Below, piece by piece: positions 34,007 through 42,480 of a stretch of DNA of 64,000 nucleotides. The position numbers and the translations under genes are program-made. Each line of letters opens with the position of its first letter. Positions within the stretch are counted from its first letter, which is position 1. The stretch comes from Citrifermentans bremense R1 (GTDB taxonomy: Bacteria; Desulfobacterota; Desulfuromonadia; Geobacterales; Geobacteraceae), in assembly GCF_000426865.1 (NCBI RefSeq), contig NZ_AUGE01000010.1, positions 62,001 to 126,000 of the forward strand, read 5' to 3'. The notes below the pieces were generated by a model that did no database searches, was not told where the DNA came from, and was given only the letters and a program-made list of their open reading frames with translations.

Positions 34007-34788
34007 GCCAGCTCTTCCATTGCGGTCTTCAGGTGTTCGTCGGTGACGATGAAATAGTGCCAAACGAGTTGGTCTTCCATGAAGGAAACCCCTTTCCCCT
34101 TGAAGGTGTTGGCGATGATCACCTTGGGCCTGCCGTGGCTCTCCCGCGCCAGCGCGAACTTGAGGGCGTCGTGGTCGTGGCCGTTCACCTCGCAGGCGTT
34201 CCAGCCGAAGGCCTCCCACTTCTCACGCATCGGCTCGCAGGAGCAGATCTCGGTCGGCCTGCCGTAACCCTGCAGGTTGTTTCTGTCGATGATGACGGTG
34301 AAGTTGTCCAGGCCGAGCTTGGGGGCGAAGAGGGCCCCCTCCCAGATCGATCCTTCCTGGGATTCCCCGTCCCCGACGACGGCGAAGACGCGGCGGCCGC
34401 TTTGCTGCTTCTTGAAGCCGTAGGCTATGCCGAGCCCCATGTTGAAGCCGTGCCCCAGAGACCCGGAAGAGACCTCGACCCCTTTTCCCTTGCAGCGGTC
34501 CAAGTGTGCCGGGAGCGTGCCGCCGTTTTGGTAGTAGCCGAGGATGTCCTTGTCGGTGAGGATCCCGCGGGCGGCGAGAGTGCTGTAGAGCGCCATGGCG
34601 GCGTGCCCCTTGCTCAGGATGCAGATGTCCCGTTCTTCCCAGGGGTCTAGCCGCAGTTCGTTGAAGTAGAGGGTGGCGAGGATGTCGGCGCAGGAAAGGC
34701 AGGAGCCGACATGGGGGCTTTTGGTCCGGTTCGCCATCTCGACGATGGTCCTGCGGATCTGGGTGGCTTTCTCGGCAATAGGGTGCAT
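34003..34788 (-). CDS. Transketolase N-terminal subunit (split transketolase)
   Basis: A 261-aa TPP-binding half. SPHVGSCLSCADILATLYF at the start, ILSKGHAAMALYSTLA, then SGSLGHGFNMGLGIAYG, and the TPP motif GDGESQEGSIWEGALFA ... IIDRNNLQGYG (GDG followed ~27 residues later by NN). It binds thiamine diphosphate and Mg and works with the 33089-34006 subunit. A second, dedicated transketolase beside sugar enzymes suggests a specialised two-carbon transfer, for example to make a branched or higher-carbon sugar. It lies 1 nt from the GT9 gene end. Confidence 0.9.
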   Translation of the reverse strand: MHPIAEKATQIRRTIVEMANRTKSPHVGSCLSCADILATLYFNELRLDPWEERDICILSKGHAAMALYSTLAARGILTDKDILGYYQNGGTLPAHLDRCKGKGVEVSSGSLGHGFNMGLGIAYGFKKQQSGRRVFAVVGDGESQEGSIWEGALFAPKLGLDNFTVIIDRNNLQGYGRPTEICSCEPMREKWEAFGWNACEVNGHDHDALKFALARESHGRPKVIIANTFKGKGVSFMEDQLVWHYFIVTDEHLKTAMEELA

Positions 34789-34789
34789 C

Positions 34790-35743
34790 CTAGCTCTCCT
34801 GGGAGGACGGCAAGAGCTCTCTGGCCGCTTTTTCGATGCTGTCGCAGGTGATGTGGGTCATGCAATACTGGCCGCTCTGGCACTTAGGGGCGCCGCACGG
34901 CATCTGTTCGCAGCCGACCGGGGACCGGATCACCCTGCAGCCGTTGTAGAAGTAGACCTCGTTGGGGTCGGTGGGGCCGAACACCCCGAGCACCTTCTTG
35001 CGGAAAGCGAAGGCGAGGTGGAGCCCGAGGCTGTCGTTGGAGATGATCGTCCGGCAGGAGTGGATCCAGTCCATGTATTGGTAGAGGTTCTTGTTACCCT
35101 GCTGCCAGGAGACGGAGTAGCCCGCCGCCACCAGGCGCTGTTCCAGCTCCTTCCAGGTTTCCATCGGGAGCGCCTTGTACGGCCATTTCGAGCCCACCTC
35201 GTAATTGAAGCCGAAATCGTAGGCGATCTCGGACTTCGGCGTGTAGCCGACCATGTACTCCTGCTCGTTCCAGGGGACGCCGAGCATCTGGATCAGCACC
35301 TGCTGCCAATACCCCTTGTTCTTGTCCGACTTCTTTCCCTCGATGTAGCTGATGAAGTCGAGCCCCTTTTCGTAACCGTGGTAGCACCCCGTGTTGCTGT
35401 CGAAGCGGAAGCCGTACTTAACCCAGGCGTCGATCATGTCGGAAAGGGCGCAGACGCCGGCGATCTTCTCCAGGTTGATCAGTACGTCGAATTTTTCTTT
35501 CATGAGCTGGAAGGGGACGAAGCCGTCCCAGACCATGATCCTGTCGATCAGGCTGTTTCCGAGCAGCAGCTGTTCGGCGTGCTCCGTCACCAGCCAGGTG
35601 ATGTGGGAGTCGGGGTATTTTTCCTTCAGAGCCCTGAGGATCGGCGTGGTCCTTAGCACGTCGCCCAGGCTCGGCACCCTCCCGATCTCCGGGTCGAGGG
35701 TTTCGGAATAGCCTAGTTTGACGATGAGAATCTTGGTGCACAT
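34790..35743 (-). CDS. Family 9 glycosyltransferase (heptosyltransferase-like)
   Basis: A 317-aa GT-B enzyme of the ADP-heptose:LPS heptosyltransferase class. KILIVKLGYSETL and SLGDVLRTTPILRALKEKYP match the GT9 N-terminus, TWLVTEHAEQLLLGN follows, and the C-terminal donor site is IISNDSLGLHLAFAFRKKVLGVFGPTDP. A Cys-rich tail (CEQMPCGAPKCQSGQYCM) is a feature of several GT9 proteins. I chose the ATG at 35743 since upstream sequence in this frame only shadows the neighbouring gene. It could transfer a heptose or other sugar to the flagellin glycan or to a lipid-linked intermediate. Confidence 0.85.
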   Translation of the reverse strand: MCTKILIVKLGYSETLDPEIGRVPSLGDVLRTTPILRALKEKYPDSHITWLVTEHAEQLLLGNSLIDRIMVWDGFVPFQLMKEKFDVLINLEKIAGVCALSDMIDAWVKYGFRFDSNTGCYHGYEKGLDFISYIEGKKSDKNKGYWQQVLIQMLGVPWNEQEYMVGYTPKSEIAYDFGFNYEVGSKWPYKALPMETWKELEQRLVAAGYSVSWQQGNKNLYQYMDWIHSCRTIISNDSLGLHLAFAFRKKVLGVFGPTDPNEVYFYNGCRVIRSPVGCEQMPCGAPKCQSGQYCMTHITCDSIEKAARELLPSSQES

Positions 35744-35757
35744 ATGCTGCTCCCGGC

Positions 35758-36837
35758 TTAAATGAAGTTGATATGTTCCGGCTTGTCGTCCAGGAACTCG
35801 AGGAACTCGTTGATGCGTGCCATGCGGCAGTTGACGCGGCACTCGTGGTCGATCTCAAGCTCCTTCTCGGCGAAGTCGATCGATTCCCCGCGCTTGTCCC
35901 CGAAGAGAATCTCCGACATCCGGGTCTGATAGATGTTGCCGACGCTGAAACGTTCGTCGTTGATGTAGACGCTGCAGCTGTAGAAGTCCCCCCGTGAGGA
36001 GATGTAACCCCAGAAAGGTAGCGCGCGGCAGTGGCTGAACTTTTGGGCGCTCTCGGCATAGGCGTCGGTGGCCGCCTTCCTGAAGATGATCCTGGTGGGG
36101 CCGCTCGTGCCGAAACGCTCGATCTTCAGGGCGATGTCGTCGATCATCTCCCTGGTGTAGGTGAAGCCGCTCTTGTTCAGCATCTGAGGGTGCTCGGAGT
36201 ACGGTTTGAAACTCAGGTAGTCGACCCCGATGCCGGAGTAAAGGGAAAGCGCCGGCTCGATGTCCTGCAGATTCTGCCTGATCATCAGGAACTGCACCCC
36301 TACCGTGACCGGGAGCTTCTGCCTCTGTTTGGCGAGCATCGCCTCCTTGAGGGAGGCAATGGTGCGCTGGAAGGCGCCCGGCTTCACGCCGTGCACCACC
36401 TGGTAGGTCTCGCTGGTGGCCGCGTCGATGCTGAAGCGGATCCAGGTGAGGGAAGGGAGTAGCTTCTCCCATAGCTCAGTTGTGCCGGACATCCCGTTGG
36501 TGGTGACGGAGACATCGATCCCCGCCTCTTTGGCCCGGGCGGCTATGAGCGGGAGGTCCGGGTGCAGCAGCGGCTCCCCCTCACCGGCGAACATGACGCT
36601 TTTGACCCCCAGGGCCGCCATCTCTTCGATCCGGCGCAGCAGCACCTCGGTCTCCAGGATCACGCGCTCGCCGCGGATGAAGTCCAGGCCGCAGAAGATG
36701 CATTGGTGATTGCAGTAGGAAAGAGGGCTGATTTCGACGTAGATGGGGGGCACCAGGCGGTCCTTCTGCCAGGCGGCGACCCGGTCCAGGTGCCAGAAGA
36801 GTTTATGCCCGTCCAGGGCGAAGCAGTCCGCGGCCAT
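35758..36837 (-). CDS. Radical SAM protein with SPASM-like C-terminus
   Basis: A 359-aa enzyme. Cluster cysteines are C42, C46 and C49 (SYCNHQCIFCG), and KSVMFAGEGEPLLHPDL is the GEE-like SAM motif. The C-terminal region has cysteines in KFSHCRALPFWG, FYSCSVYI and DHECRVNCRMARIN that could hold an auxiliary cluster. The ATG at 36837 overlaps the stop of the preceding radical SAM gene by 1 nt, so the two are coupled. The pair may act in sequence or as a complex on one substrate. No RiPP precursor is visible next to them. Confidence 0.83.
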   Translation of the reverse strand: MAADCFALDGHKLFWHLDRVAAWQKDRLVPPIYVEISPLSYCNHQCIFCGLDFIRGERVILETEVLLRRIEEMAALGVKSVMFAGEGEPLLHPDLPLIAARAKEAGIDVSVTTNGMSGTTELWEKLLPSLTWIRFSIDAATSETYQVVHGVKPGAFQRTIASLKEAMLAKQRQKLPVTVGVQFLMIRQNLQDIEPALSLYSGIGVDYLSFKPYSEHPQMLNKSGFTYTREMIDDIALKIERFGTSGPTRIIFRKAATDAYAESAQKFSHCRALPFWGYISSRGDFYSCSVYINDERFSVGNIYQTRMSEILFGDKRGESIDFAEKELEIDHECRVNCRMARINEFLEFLDDKPEHINFI

Positions 36838-37733
36838 CAGTTCTTCCCGTTTATGTTGCGTATTTCCACGCTGGTGTGCCCGAAGATTTGGAACCTGTTG
36901 GTCTTCACTTTGACGTCGCAGGGGTTGCAATCTCCGTACCACGCACAGGGGCGGAATTCGTCCAGCCACTCCTCGTTGAAGGCGTCGTCGAGGATGTGGG
37001 CGATCGGCTCCCTGCCCCGGTAGAGGTCGGAGTGGCAGCGATAGACGTAACCGGTGGGGTCCACTATGACCTCGGTGGTGCGGCATTCGCACTCTTTCAT
37101 CTCGGACCCGGAGACGCAGCCGTCGTACCTGAAGGTTCCGTGCATCTCCCCTTGGTGCTCTCCCAGGAACTCCTTGGTCCTGAAGTCCAGTCCCAGCGCC
37201 AGGCACTTCGCCTGGACCTCCTTGATATGGCCCTGAATCCCGGGGTCCGGGTGCTCGATCCCGTAGAGCCCTATCCTGAAACCGGCTTCCTGGAGCTTCA
37301 GCGTCTTCCCAATCAGGTCCTCTATCTGGTTTTGGCCGGGGTGGTAGCTGACGCGGATGGCGGCGTAGGGGGCTTCCCTGGTGAAGCGCCAGATGGGGAC
37401 CTCCCTGATGAACCGGTCCACGTCGAACATCATGTTGGTCATCAGGTCCATCTTGAGTTCCGGCTTCACCTCGTTGACGAAGCGGTAAAACCCGGGGTAG
37501 AGGGTCGGCTCCCCTCCCTGCAGCGTGAGCGGCAGGTCGGGGCGGAGCACCAGTCGGTCGGCTGCTGCCACCCAGTCTGCGGCCGACATCTGCCTGCGTC
37601 CCGCCTGCTTGGCCCGGGAGCCCCGGTCGTGCAGGTTGATGCAGTAGCTGCAGCTAAGGTTGCAGGCGAAGCTAAGGAAAAAAGCGACGTAGTTGTGGTC
37701 CGGCTTAGGCGTGATAGGGGGGTGCATTTCCAT
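36837..37733 (-). CDS. Radical SAM protein, first gene of the minus-strand operon
   Basis: A 298-aa enzyme. The cluster cysteines are C24, C28 and C31 (FACNLSCSYCINLHDRG), LTLQGGEPTLYPGF is the SAM motif, and the C-terminal part contains CECRTTEVIVDPTGYVYRC and RPCAWYGDCNPC, likely ligands of auxiliary clusters. It is the first of 27 genes transcribed leftwards. The sigma-54 site at 38137-38152 would put an untranslated leader of roughly 390 nt ahead of it. Substrate unknown; sugar modification is the contextual guess. Confidence 0.82.
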   Translation of the reverse strand: MEMHPPITPKPDHNYVAFFLSFACNLSCSYCINLHDRGSRAKQAGRRQMSAADWVAAADRLVLRPDLPLTLQGGEPTLYPGFYRFVNEVKPELKMDLMTNMMFDVDRFIREVPIWRFTREAPYAAIRVSYHPGQNQIEDLIGKTLKLQEAGFRIGLYGIEHPDPGIQGHIKEVQAKCLALGLDFRTKEFLGEHQGEMHGTFRYDGCVSGSEMKECECRTTEVIVDPTGYVYRCHSDLYRGREPIAHILDDAFNEEWLDEFRPCAWYGDCNPCDVKVKTNRFQIFGHTSVEIRNINGKN

Positions 37734-38220
37734 CTAGTGACCTCTCAAGGTGCGGTGCGCTGCAGCCTTTGCATGAAATCTCGAACTCCCTTGCGGGACT
37801 ACGCACATCTACTCCTGACGGCTGCAGCCTGCGCAGGGCTGCCCCGGCGGACACGGACAGCGCGGGGCCAGGTGGGGGCCGGTTGTTGGGAAGGGCGCCC
37901 TGACCTCGCAACCGCGGCAGGCGCTCCAAGTGAGGCTTCTGGGGGGATTTGGTAGCACGTTCCGAAGTATCTGGTGCCGGCAAAGGCTTCTGTTTGGCAG
38001 ATATCGGGACATCCATCGATCTCTGTTACTGGCAGATGTCTTATGACTGAAGTGTTCAAGCAGTAGCTTCCTTCGTAGAGCCGCGAAATTGGTAGTAATT
38101 AATTATTACGGCTGGGGGGATTGTCTCGGTGTAGAGAGCAAGCATCGTGCCGACACTCATAACATGCTGGAAAGCAGTCGTATAAGGTTCAGTGTCTGCG
38201 AGGAGTCAACTTTTTGAAAC
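37734..38220. other. Intergenic region upstream of the 34-kb operon
   Basis: A 487-nt gap between the operon's first gene and the end of the double GT2 gene. It holds the sigma-54 site at 38137-38152 and, if transcribed from there, a long leader. Short open frames in it are Arg/Pro-rich and have no ribosome site or recognisable motif. No clear terminator for the upstream gene was seen. Part of the region (37800-37950) is GC-rich with palindromic stretches such as gctgcagc and cagcctgcgcagggctgc, which may fold as RNA. Confidence 0.5.
38137..38152 (-). promoter_or_regulatory. Candidate sigma-54 promoter of the large glycosylation operon
   Basis: On the minus strand CGGCACGATGCTTGCT reads with GG and GC elements 10 nt apart and matches the -24/-12 consensus TGGCACG-N4-TTGCW at all but the first base. 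The expected start point is near 38126. Sigma-54 commonly drives flagellar and glycosylation genes, and three other sites of this type are in the next 7.5 kb in front of related genes. Confidence 0.6.
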
Positions 38221-41049
38221 TCAGTAACTGCCTGCTGGCAACTTTGACAGTACCTTCACGACCCTATAGTTGCGCGGCAGTTTCCGCGCCATCAACCTGA
38301 GGGTCACCGGTTGTTCCCCGCATGCGACCTCTTCTTCCTGGGCGAACATGGGGAATCGGTCCACCCGGGTCGCTAGCGAGAACCCAGCCTGCTGCAGGTA
38401 GTGGCGCAGGGATTCCTCGTTCAGCCCGACCCCGCCAGCTGCCAGTTTTCGCAGCACCGAAAGCCGATCCTCAAAGGGAAGCTCTTCCTTGTCCAGCAGG
38501 TGCCGCGCCAGCAGGTCCAGATCCGTCACGCTCAGGTACAGCGTGCCGAAGTTTCTCAGTACCCGGTACAGTTCTTCGACCACCAGAAGCGGGTCCGTTT
38601 CGGCGGCAAGGCGGTCCAGCAGCCGGCAGGCGTAGATCTCGGCGATGGAGCGGTCCGCCAACCCCGACAGCTGCGAGAGGACCCCTGGGGTGCAGCAGAT
38701 CTTCTCCCACCCAAAAGCCGCGGTTCCCTCCCCCAGATGCAGCCTGCGCGGGTGGGGGAAGGAGGGGGAGGGCGCCTGAGCGACCGTCTCGGCCGACGCC
38801 GATGCAGAGCCGTTGCGCCAAAAGACCTGGTAGGAGAACCTGATCCCTTCCGTCACGCTCCCGACCGCCAGGGTGGACGGGTCCAGGGAGACCTGCTCGA
38901 AAGGTACAAAAGTGGTGCCGGCGGGAACCCCGGTGCAGAAGCCGTCCAGCAACGGGCTCTTGCAGTAAGTCCCGTGGTTGTACAGGACCTCGAAGCAGTG
39001 GAGGGACCATGCTTCCTCCTTGAGCGTCCCTGTCAGGTTGCGGCAGCTCCTTTCCAGGGACGGCTCCGGCGTGACCGGCTCCGCCGCGGTGATGCCGATG
39101 GCCAGATCGAAGTAGCGCTCCGGTAGCTCGAGGCCCGCCGAGTCGATTTCGCCTGCCACCAGGCGGCAGCGGCTTTGCTGCAACCGGGAGGAGAAGGCTT
39201 GGGGGAGGCAAAGCTGCCAGAATTCGTAATCGCGATGGGCCGCGTCAATAATCGCCTCGCACCCCTCGCCCAGCACCAGTATCCGTGCCCGTTTGGGGAG
39301 GTTCTGCCGAAGGAAGGCGTAGAGGAGCAGCGCCTGGTACTCCGGGATGTCGCAACGGGCCGGGTCGATCCGGCGGCCGAAGAGTTCCTGGTCGTACTCC
39401 TGGAAAAAGGGGAAGTGGGTACGGCGGGAATAGATGAAGAAGCCGAACCGCTCAGGCTGCAGGCGGCTTCCGGCGCGCGCGACGACTTGGGCGACCTGCA
39501 GCGGCTCGGGGGGGGCAAGGAGCTTTTCCTCGGGCAGCCCTGCGAAATATGCCCGCTCCCTTGCCACGATGCGCTCCGCTTCTTGGGCGTATTGTTCGCT
39601 GGCTGCCTCCGACCTCTGCCCCTCTCCCGGATGGCTGCGGAACCCCCCCAGGGAGGCGTTCAGCGTGTGCAGCCGGGCGTGGCGGAAGAAGTGGGCCCAA
39701 AGTTCCATGTCTGCTGCCAGCGGGAAGGAGGGGTCCAGTGTTCCACCTGCTTCGTCCCAAAGCGTTCTGCGCCAGAAGGTCGATTCCTGCTGGATGTACG
39801 GTAGGTTCACTTCTCCCTTGAGGTACTTTTCGCGGCTGTAAACGGGGGGGGCGGCGGCAAAGGCGGAGATCTTGCCATCCTTGTCCCAGAGGGTCGGGCT
39901 CCCCGTGACCCAGCGCAGCTCCGGAAAGGCCCCGAAAGCGTCGGCCACCAGCCAGAGCGCGCCCGGGTGGTACTTGTCGTCCGAGTTGAGCCAGGCCATG
40001 ATCTCTCCGGTGGAGATCCAGAAGCCCATCTGCACCGCATGGTACTGCCCGAAGTCCCGCCTGCTGTGCCAGTAGTTCAGGTGTTTGGAATACTTGGCGA
40101 TGATCTCCGCTGAGCCGTCCGTGCTCCCGCCGTCCATGACGATGTATTCAAGGTTGGGGTAGTTCTGGGAGAGAACCGAGTCGATGCACTCTTCGAGGTA
40201 TTGCTTCTGGTTGAACGAGGGGGTGACGATGGAAATTTTGGGAAGCTCACTTTGGGTGAGGATGTCGAAACGGGCGGGCTTTTGCCGGAGCGGATAATCG
40301 ATCAGCGGCGGGGGGGTGCTCCGGTGTGGTGCGGGGGGGAGGTTCAGAGCGATTTCCCGGTCGATGGCCTGGCAGCACTGAGCAACGTATTCGTCGCGGT
40401 TTTTGTTGCAGCGCTGCTCCATGCTGTAGCAGCGGAAGCCGCCGGTAAGCGCGTTCACCGTGTGTAGCGCCGCGTGCCGGCTCATGCGCAGCCAGAGCTC
40501 GAAGTCCGCGGCGAGACTCAAGGAGGTGTCCAGGCTGCCTCCCGCCTTTTCCCAGAGCGACCTGCGCCAGAAGGTCGCCTCCTGCATGACGAAAAGGGTC
40601 TCCTTGCGGATCCGGTCCTTGTCGAGCAAAAGGTCGTGGCACCAGGTTTCGTCGATGTGGCCGAAGGAGGCGATGTCTCCTTTGAGGTCGAACCCGACCC
40701 GCTTTCCGGTCAGGAACTCCACTTCCGTAAAAGAGGAGAAGAGCTCGCCCACCACGGCGAGACCGCCTCTGTGCAGCATGTCGTCAGCGTTCAGCCACCC
40801 CATGACCGGGTTTGCCGATCTGCTGAACCCTTCGTTTATCGCCTGGTACTGTCCGCCGTCCGGCCTGCTTTGCCAGTAGGTCAGATGCCTTTGATACTTC
40901 TTGATGATGTCGACGGAGCCGTCGGTGCTCCCGCCGTCCATGATGATGTACTCGAGGTCGGGGTAGTCCTGGCTCAGGATGGAATCGATGCACTGCTCTA
41001 GGAAAGGCGCCTGGTTGAACGAAGGGGTGACTATGGTGATCCCGAGCAT
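38221..41049 (-). CDS. Double GT2 glycosyltransferase with C-terminal methyltransferase-like region
   Basis: A 942-aa protein. The first GT2 domain (1-240) has ITIVTPSFNQAPFLEQ, NADD 87-90 and AADFELWLRMS. The second (271-510) has ISIVTPSFNQKQYLEE, NSDD 355-358 and AADMELWAHFFR. The two domains are clearly related to each other and to the GT2 gene at 13604-14413. The remaining ~430 residues include a RILVLGEGCEAII stretch, then SIAEIYACRLLDRL and VVEELYRVLRNFGTLYLSVTDLDLLARHLL, which look like a degenerate class I methyltransferase (the usual LEHL and GG residues are altered). A sigma-54 site lies ~70 nt upstream and aaggagc is the ribosome site. Probably a two-step polymerising or extending enzyme. 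Confidence 0.85.
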   Translation of the reverse strand: MLGITIVTPSFNQAPFLEQCIDSILSQDYPDLEYIIMDGGSTDGSVDIIKKYQRHLTYWQSRPDGGQYQAINEGFSRSANPVMGWLNADDMLHRGGLAVVGELFSSFTEVEFLTGKRVGFDLKGDIASFGHIDETWCHDLLLDKDRIRKETLFVMQEATFWRRSLWEKAGGSLDTSLSLAADFELWLRMSRHAALHTVNALTGGFRCYSMEQRCNKNRDEYVAQCCQAIDREIALNLPPAPHRSTPPPLIDYPLRQKPARFDILTQSELPKISIVTPSFNQKQYLEECIDSVLSQNYPNLEYIVMDGGSTDGSAEIIAKYSKHLNYWHSRRDFGQYHAVQMGFWISTGEIMAWLNSDDKYHPGALWLVADAFGAFPELRWVTGSPTLWDKDGKISAFAAAPPVYSREKYLKGEVNLPYIQQESTFWRRTLWDEAGGTLDPSFPLAADMELWAHFFRHARLHTLNASLGGFRSHPGEGQRSEAASEQYAQEAERIVARERAYFAGLPEEKLLAPPEPLQVAQVVARAGSRLQPERFGFFIYSRRTHFPFFQEYDQELFGRRIDPARCDIPEYQALLLYAFLRQNLPKRARILVLGEGCEAIIDAAHRDYEFWQLCLPQAFSSRLQQSRCRLVAGEIDSAGLELPERYFDLAIGITAAEPVTPEPSLERSCRNLTGTLKEEAWSLHCFEVLYNHGTYCKSPLLDGFCTGVPAGTTFVPFEQVSLDPSTLAVGSVTEGIRFSYQVFWRNGSASASAETVAQAPSPSFPHPRRLHLGEGTAAFGWEKICCTPGVLSQLSGLADRSIAEIYACRLLDRLAAETDPLLVVEELYRVLRNFGTLYLSVTDLDLLARHLLDKEELPFEDRLSVLRKLAAGGVGLNEESLRHYLQQAGFSLATRVDRFPMFAQEEEVACGEQPVTLRLMARKLPRNYRVVKVLSKLPAGSY

Positions 41050-41118
41050 GGTGCTCCTTTTTCAGGTCTGCGTGCCGTGGCGGCGTCCTTGGGAAGTGCT
41101 GGTTAAGTAAAGGGATTA

Positions 41119-41134
41119 AGCAGAAATCATGCCA
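41119..41134 (-). promoter_or_regulatory. Candidate sigma-54 promoter of the double GT2 gene
   Basis: Minus-strand TGGCATGATTTCTGCT has GG and GC spaced by 10 nt and agrees with TGGCAYG-N4-TTGCW except for one T in the -12 element. Start point expected near 41108, giving a leader of ~59 nt before the ATG at 41049. Confidence 0.6.
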
Positions 41135-41248
41135 TATAGGGGGGCACGGCGCGGCGCCGGCTCCCCGAACGCGCGGTGCCGGCGTGCGGTCCCGCGTTCG
41201 AAGGAGCCGAGGGGATACTTGTGCGCCCAGGGAGCCTGGGGGAAAGGG

Positions 41249-42445
41249 TCAGAAAGGCCCCTCTGCCGCGCCGTCGAACTCGTCGGCCGTAGGGTCCATG
41301 ACCTTGCCCCTGGCGTCGGTGCCGGAGAACTTGAAGACCATGTGGGAAGGGTCGATGGTGGCGTTGCCGGTGTCGTTCTGGCTCAAAAGGAAGGTCACAA
41401 CCGCCGTCCTCTGCTCAGGGTCGTAGGTGACGCTGGTAGGGTTTTGCGGGATGTAGGCCTCGGTTGGGACCACCGGCTGCAGGTTGTTGTAGTAGCCTGC
41501 CGCGCCCCCCGTCGCCTTGCTGATGGTCCAGTTGCTGGTGTCCTGCACGGAATCGGCGTCCATGGCGGAGTCGAAATAGAAGGTGAGGCTGAATTGCTTG
41601 GACTGGTTGGGCAACGTTGTCGTTGCGTCAATGCCTAACATCCCCAAAAGGGCGGTGCCGGCGCCCAGGGCGGCACTGAAGGTGTCGGTCTCTCCACCTC
41701 CTGCGGAAACGAGCTTCGGCTGGGCGATGGTCAGCTTGAGCAGGGCCCCTTGGGTCGAGTTCAACCTGGTGAGGGTGTCGACCTCTTTCTGCGCGTTGGT
41801 GGTGTCGCCCAAGGCGGCATAGGCGACGCCGAGCTCGAAATGCGCGGCTTCCATCTTGGGGCGCAGTTTCACGGCCTGGGTAAGCTGCTTCACCGCGTCG
41901 GCGTACTTCCCTTCTTTGTTGTAGAGCGCGCCCAGGGAATAGTAGGGGTTGGGGTCGGTGGGGGCCATCCTGGAGACCTTCTTGAACTGGGTCTCCGCCT
42001 CGCCGTAGCGCTCGGTCTGCACGTAGAGCTGCCCGAGCGTATAGGGGGCGAGGGTGTCGGTGGGGTTCAGCTTGGCGGCGTCCTTGAACTCCCTCTCGGC
42101 CAGGTTGTACTTCTTCTGCTGCAGGTAGATGTTTCCTAGGCTCGTGTGTATGGCGTCCTGGGTCGGGTCGAGCGCCAGCGAGTTCTTGTAGGTCTTGATC
42201 GCCTCGTCGGTCTTCCCCTGGGCCTGGTAGGCGCTGGCCAGGAACTTGTACGCCTGCGTGTTGGTGGGGTCCATGGAGATGGCGCGCTTCAGCTCGCCGG
42301 TGGCGCGGGCGTAATCCTTCTTCTGGTAAAAGGCGAGGCCCGAGCTCAAGGCTCCGTTGGCCAGCTGCGCCCGCTGTGAGTCCTGCGAGGCGAGGGTGCT
42401 GAACATGTCGTCCATGTAGTCCCATGCCGTTCTCTGCGTTGCCAT
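41249..42445 (-). CDS. TPR protein with C-terminal Ig-like domain, late flagellar gene
   Basis: A 398-aa protein of unknown function. Residues ~25-245 are six or seven TPRs (repeat cores such as YARATGELKRAISMDPTN and YADAVKQLTQAVKLRPKM). A Gly/Ala-rich linker (~255-285) leads to a C-terminal domain (FSLTFYFDSAMDADSVQDTSNWTI ... GKVMDPTADEFDG) like the Ig-like domains of extracellular proteins. There is no Sec signal peptide. A full-consensus sigma-28 promoter sits just upstream, which places it with late flagellar genes. The ATG at 42445 is chosen because ggaggtagtt precedes it and because an in-frame ATG at 42490 lies upstream of the promoter's -10 box. Export by the flagellar apparatus is possible but unproven. 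Confidence 0.82.
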   Translation of the reverse strand: MATQRTAWDYMDDMFSTLASQDSQRAQLANGALSSGLAFYQKKDYARATGELKRAISMDPTNTQAYKFLASAYQAQGKTDEAIKTYKNSLALDPTQDAIHTSLGNIYLQQKKYNLAEREFKDAAKLNPTDTLAPYTLGQLYVQTERYGEAETQFKKVSRMAPTDPNPYYSLGALYNKEGKYADAVKQLTQAVKLRPKMEAAHFELGVAYAALGDTTNAQKEVDTLTRLNSTQGALLKLTIAQPKLVSAGGGETDTFSAALGAGTALLGMLGIDATTTLPNQSKQFSLTFYFDSAMDADSVQDTSNWTISKATGGAAGYYNNLQPVVPTEAYIPQNPTSVTYDPEQRTAVVTFLLSQNDTGNATIDPSHMVFKFSGTDARGKVMDPTADEFDGAAEGPF

Positions 42446-42480
42446 AACTACCTCCGCGAAAGGCTCTTGAGCCGAATCAC

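Noticed and set aside
31340-37733. Ribosomally made peptide (RiPP) cluster around the radical SAM genes
   Set aside because: No short precursor gene, leader-binding domain or peptidase was found; the neighbours are sugar enzymes.
37740-38060. Small genes in the 487-nt intergenic region
   Set aside because: Open frames of 60-100 codons there overlap each other, lack ribosome sites and have skewed composition.
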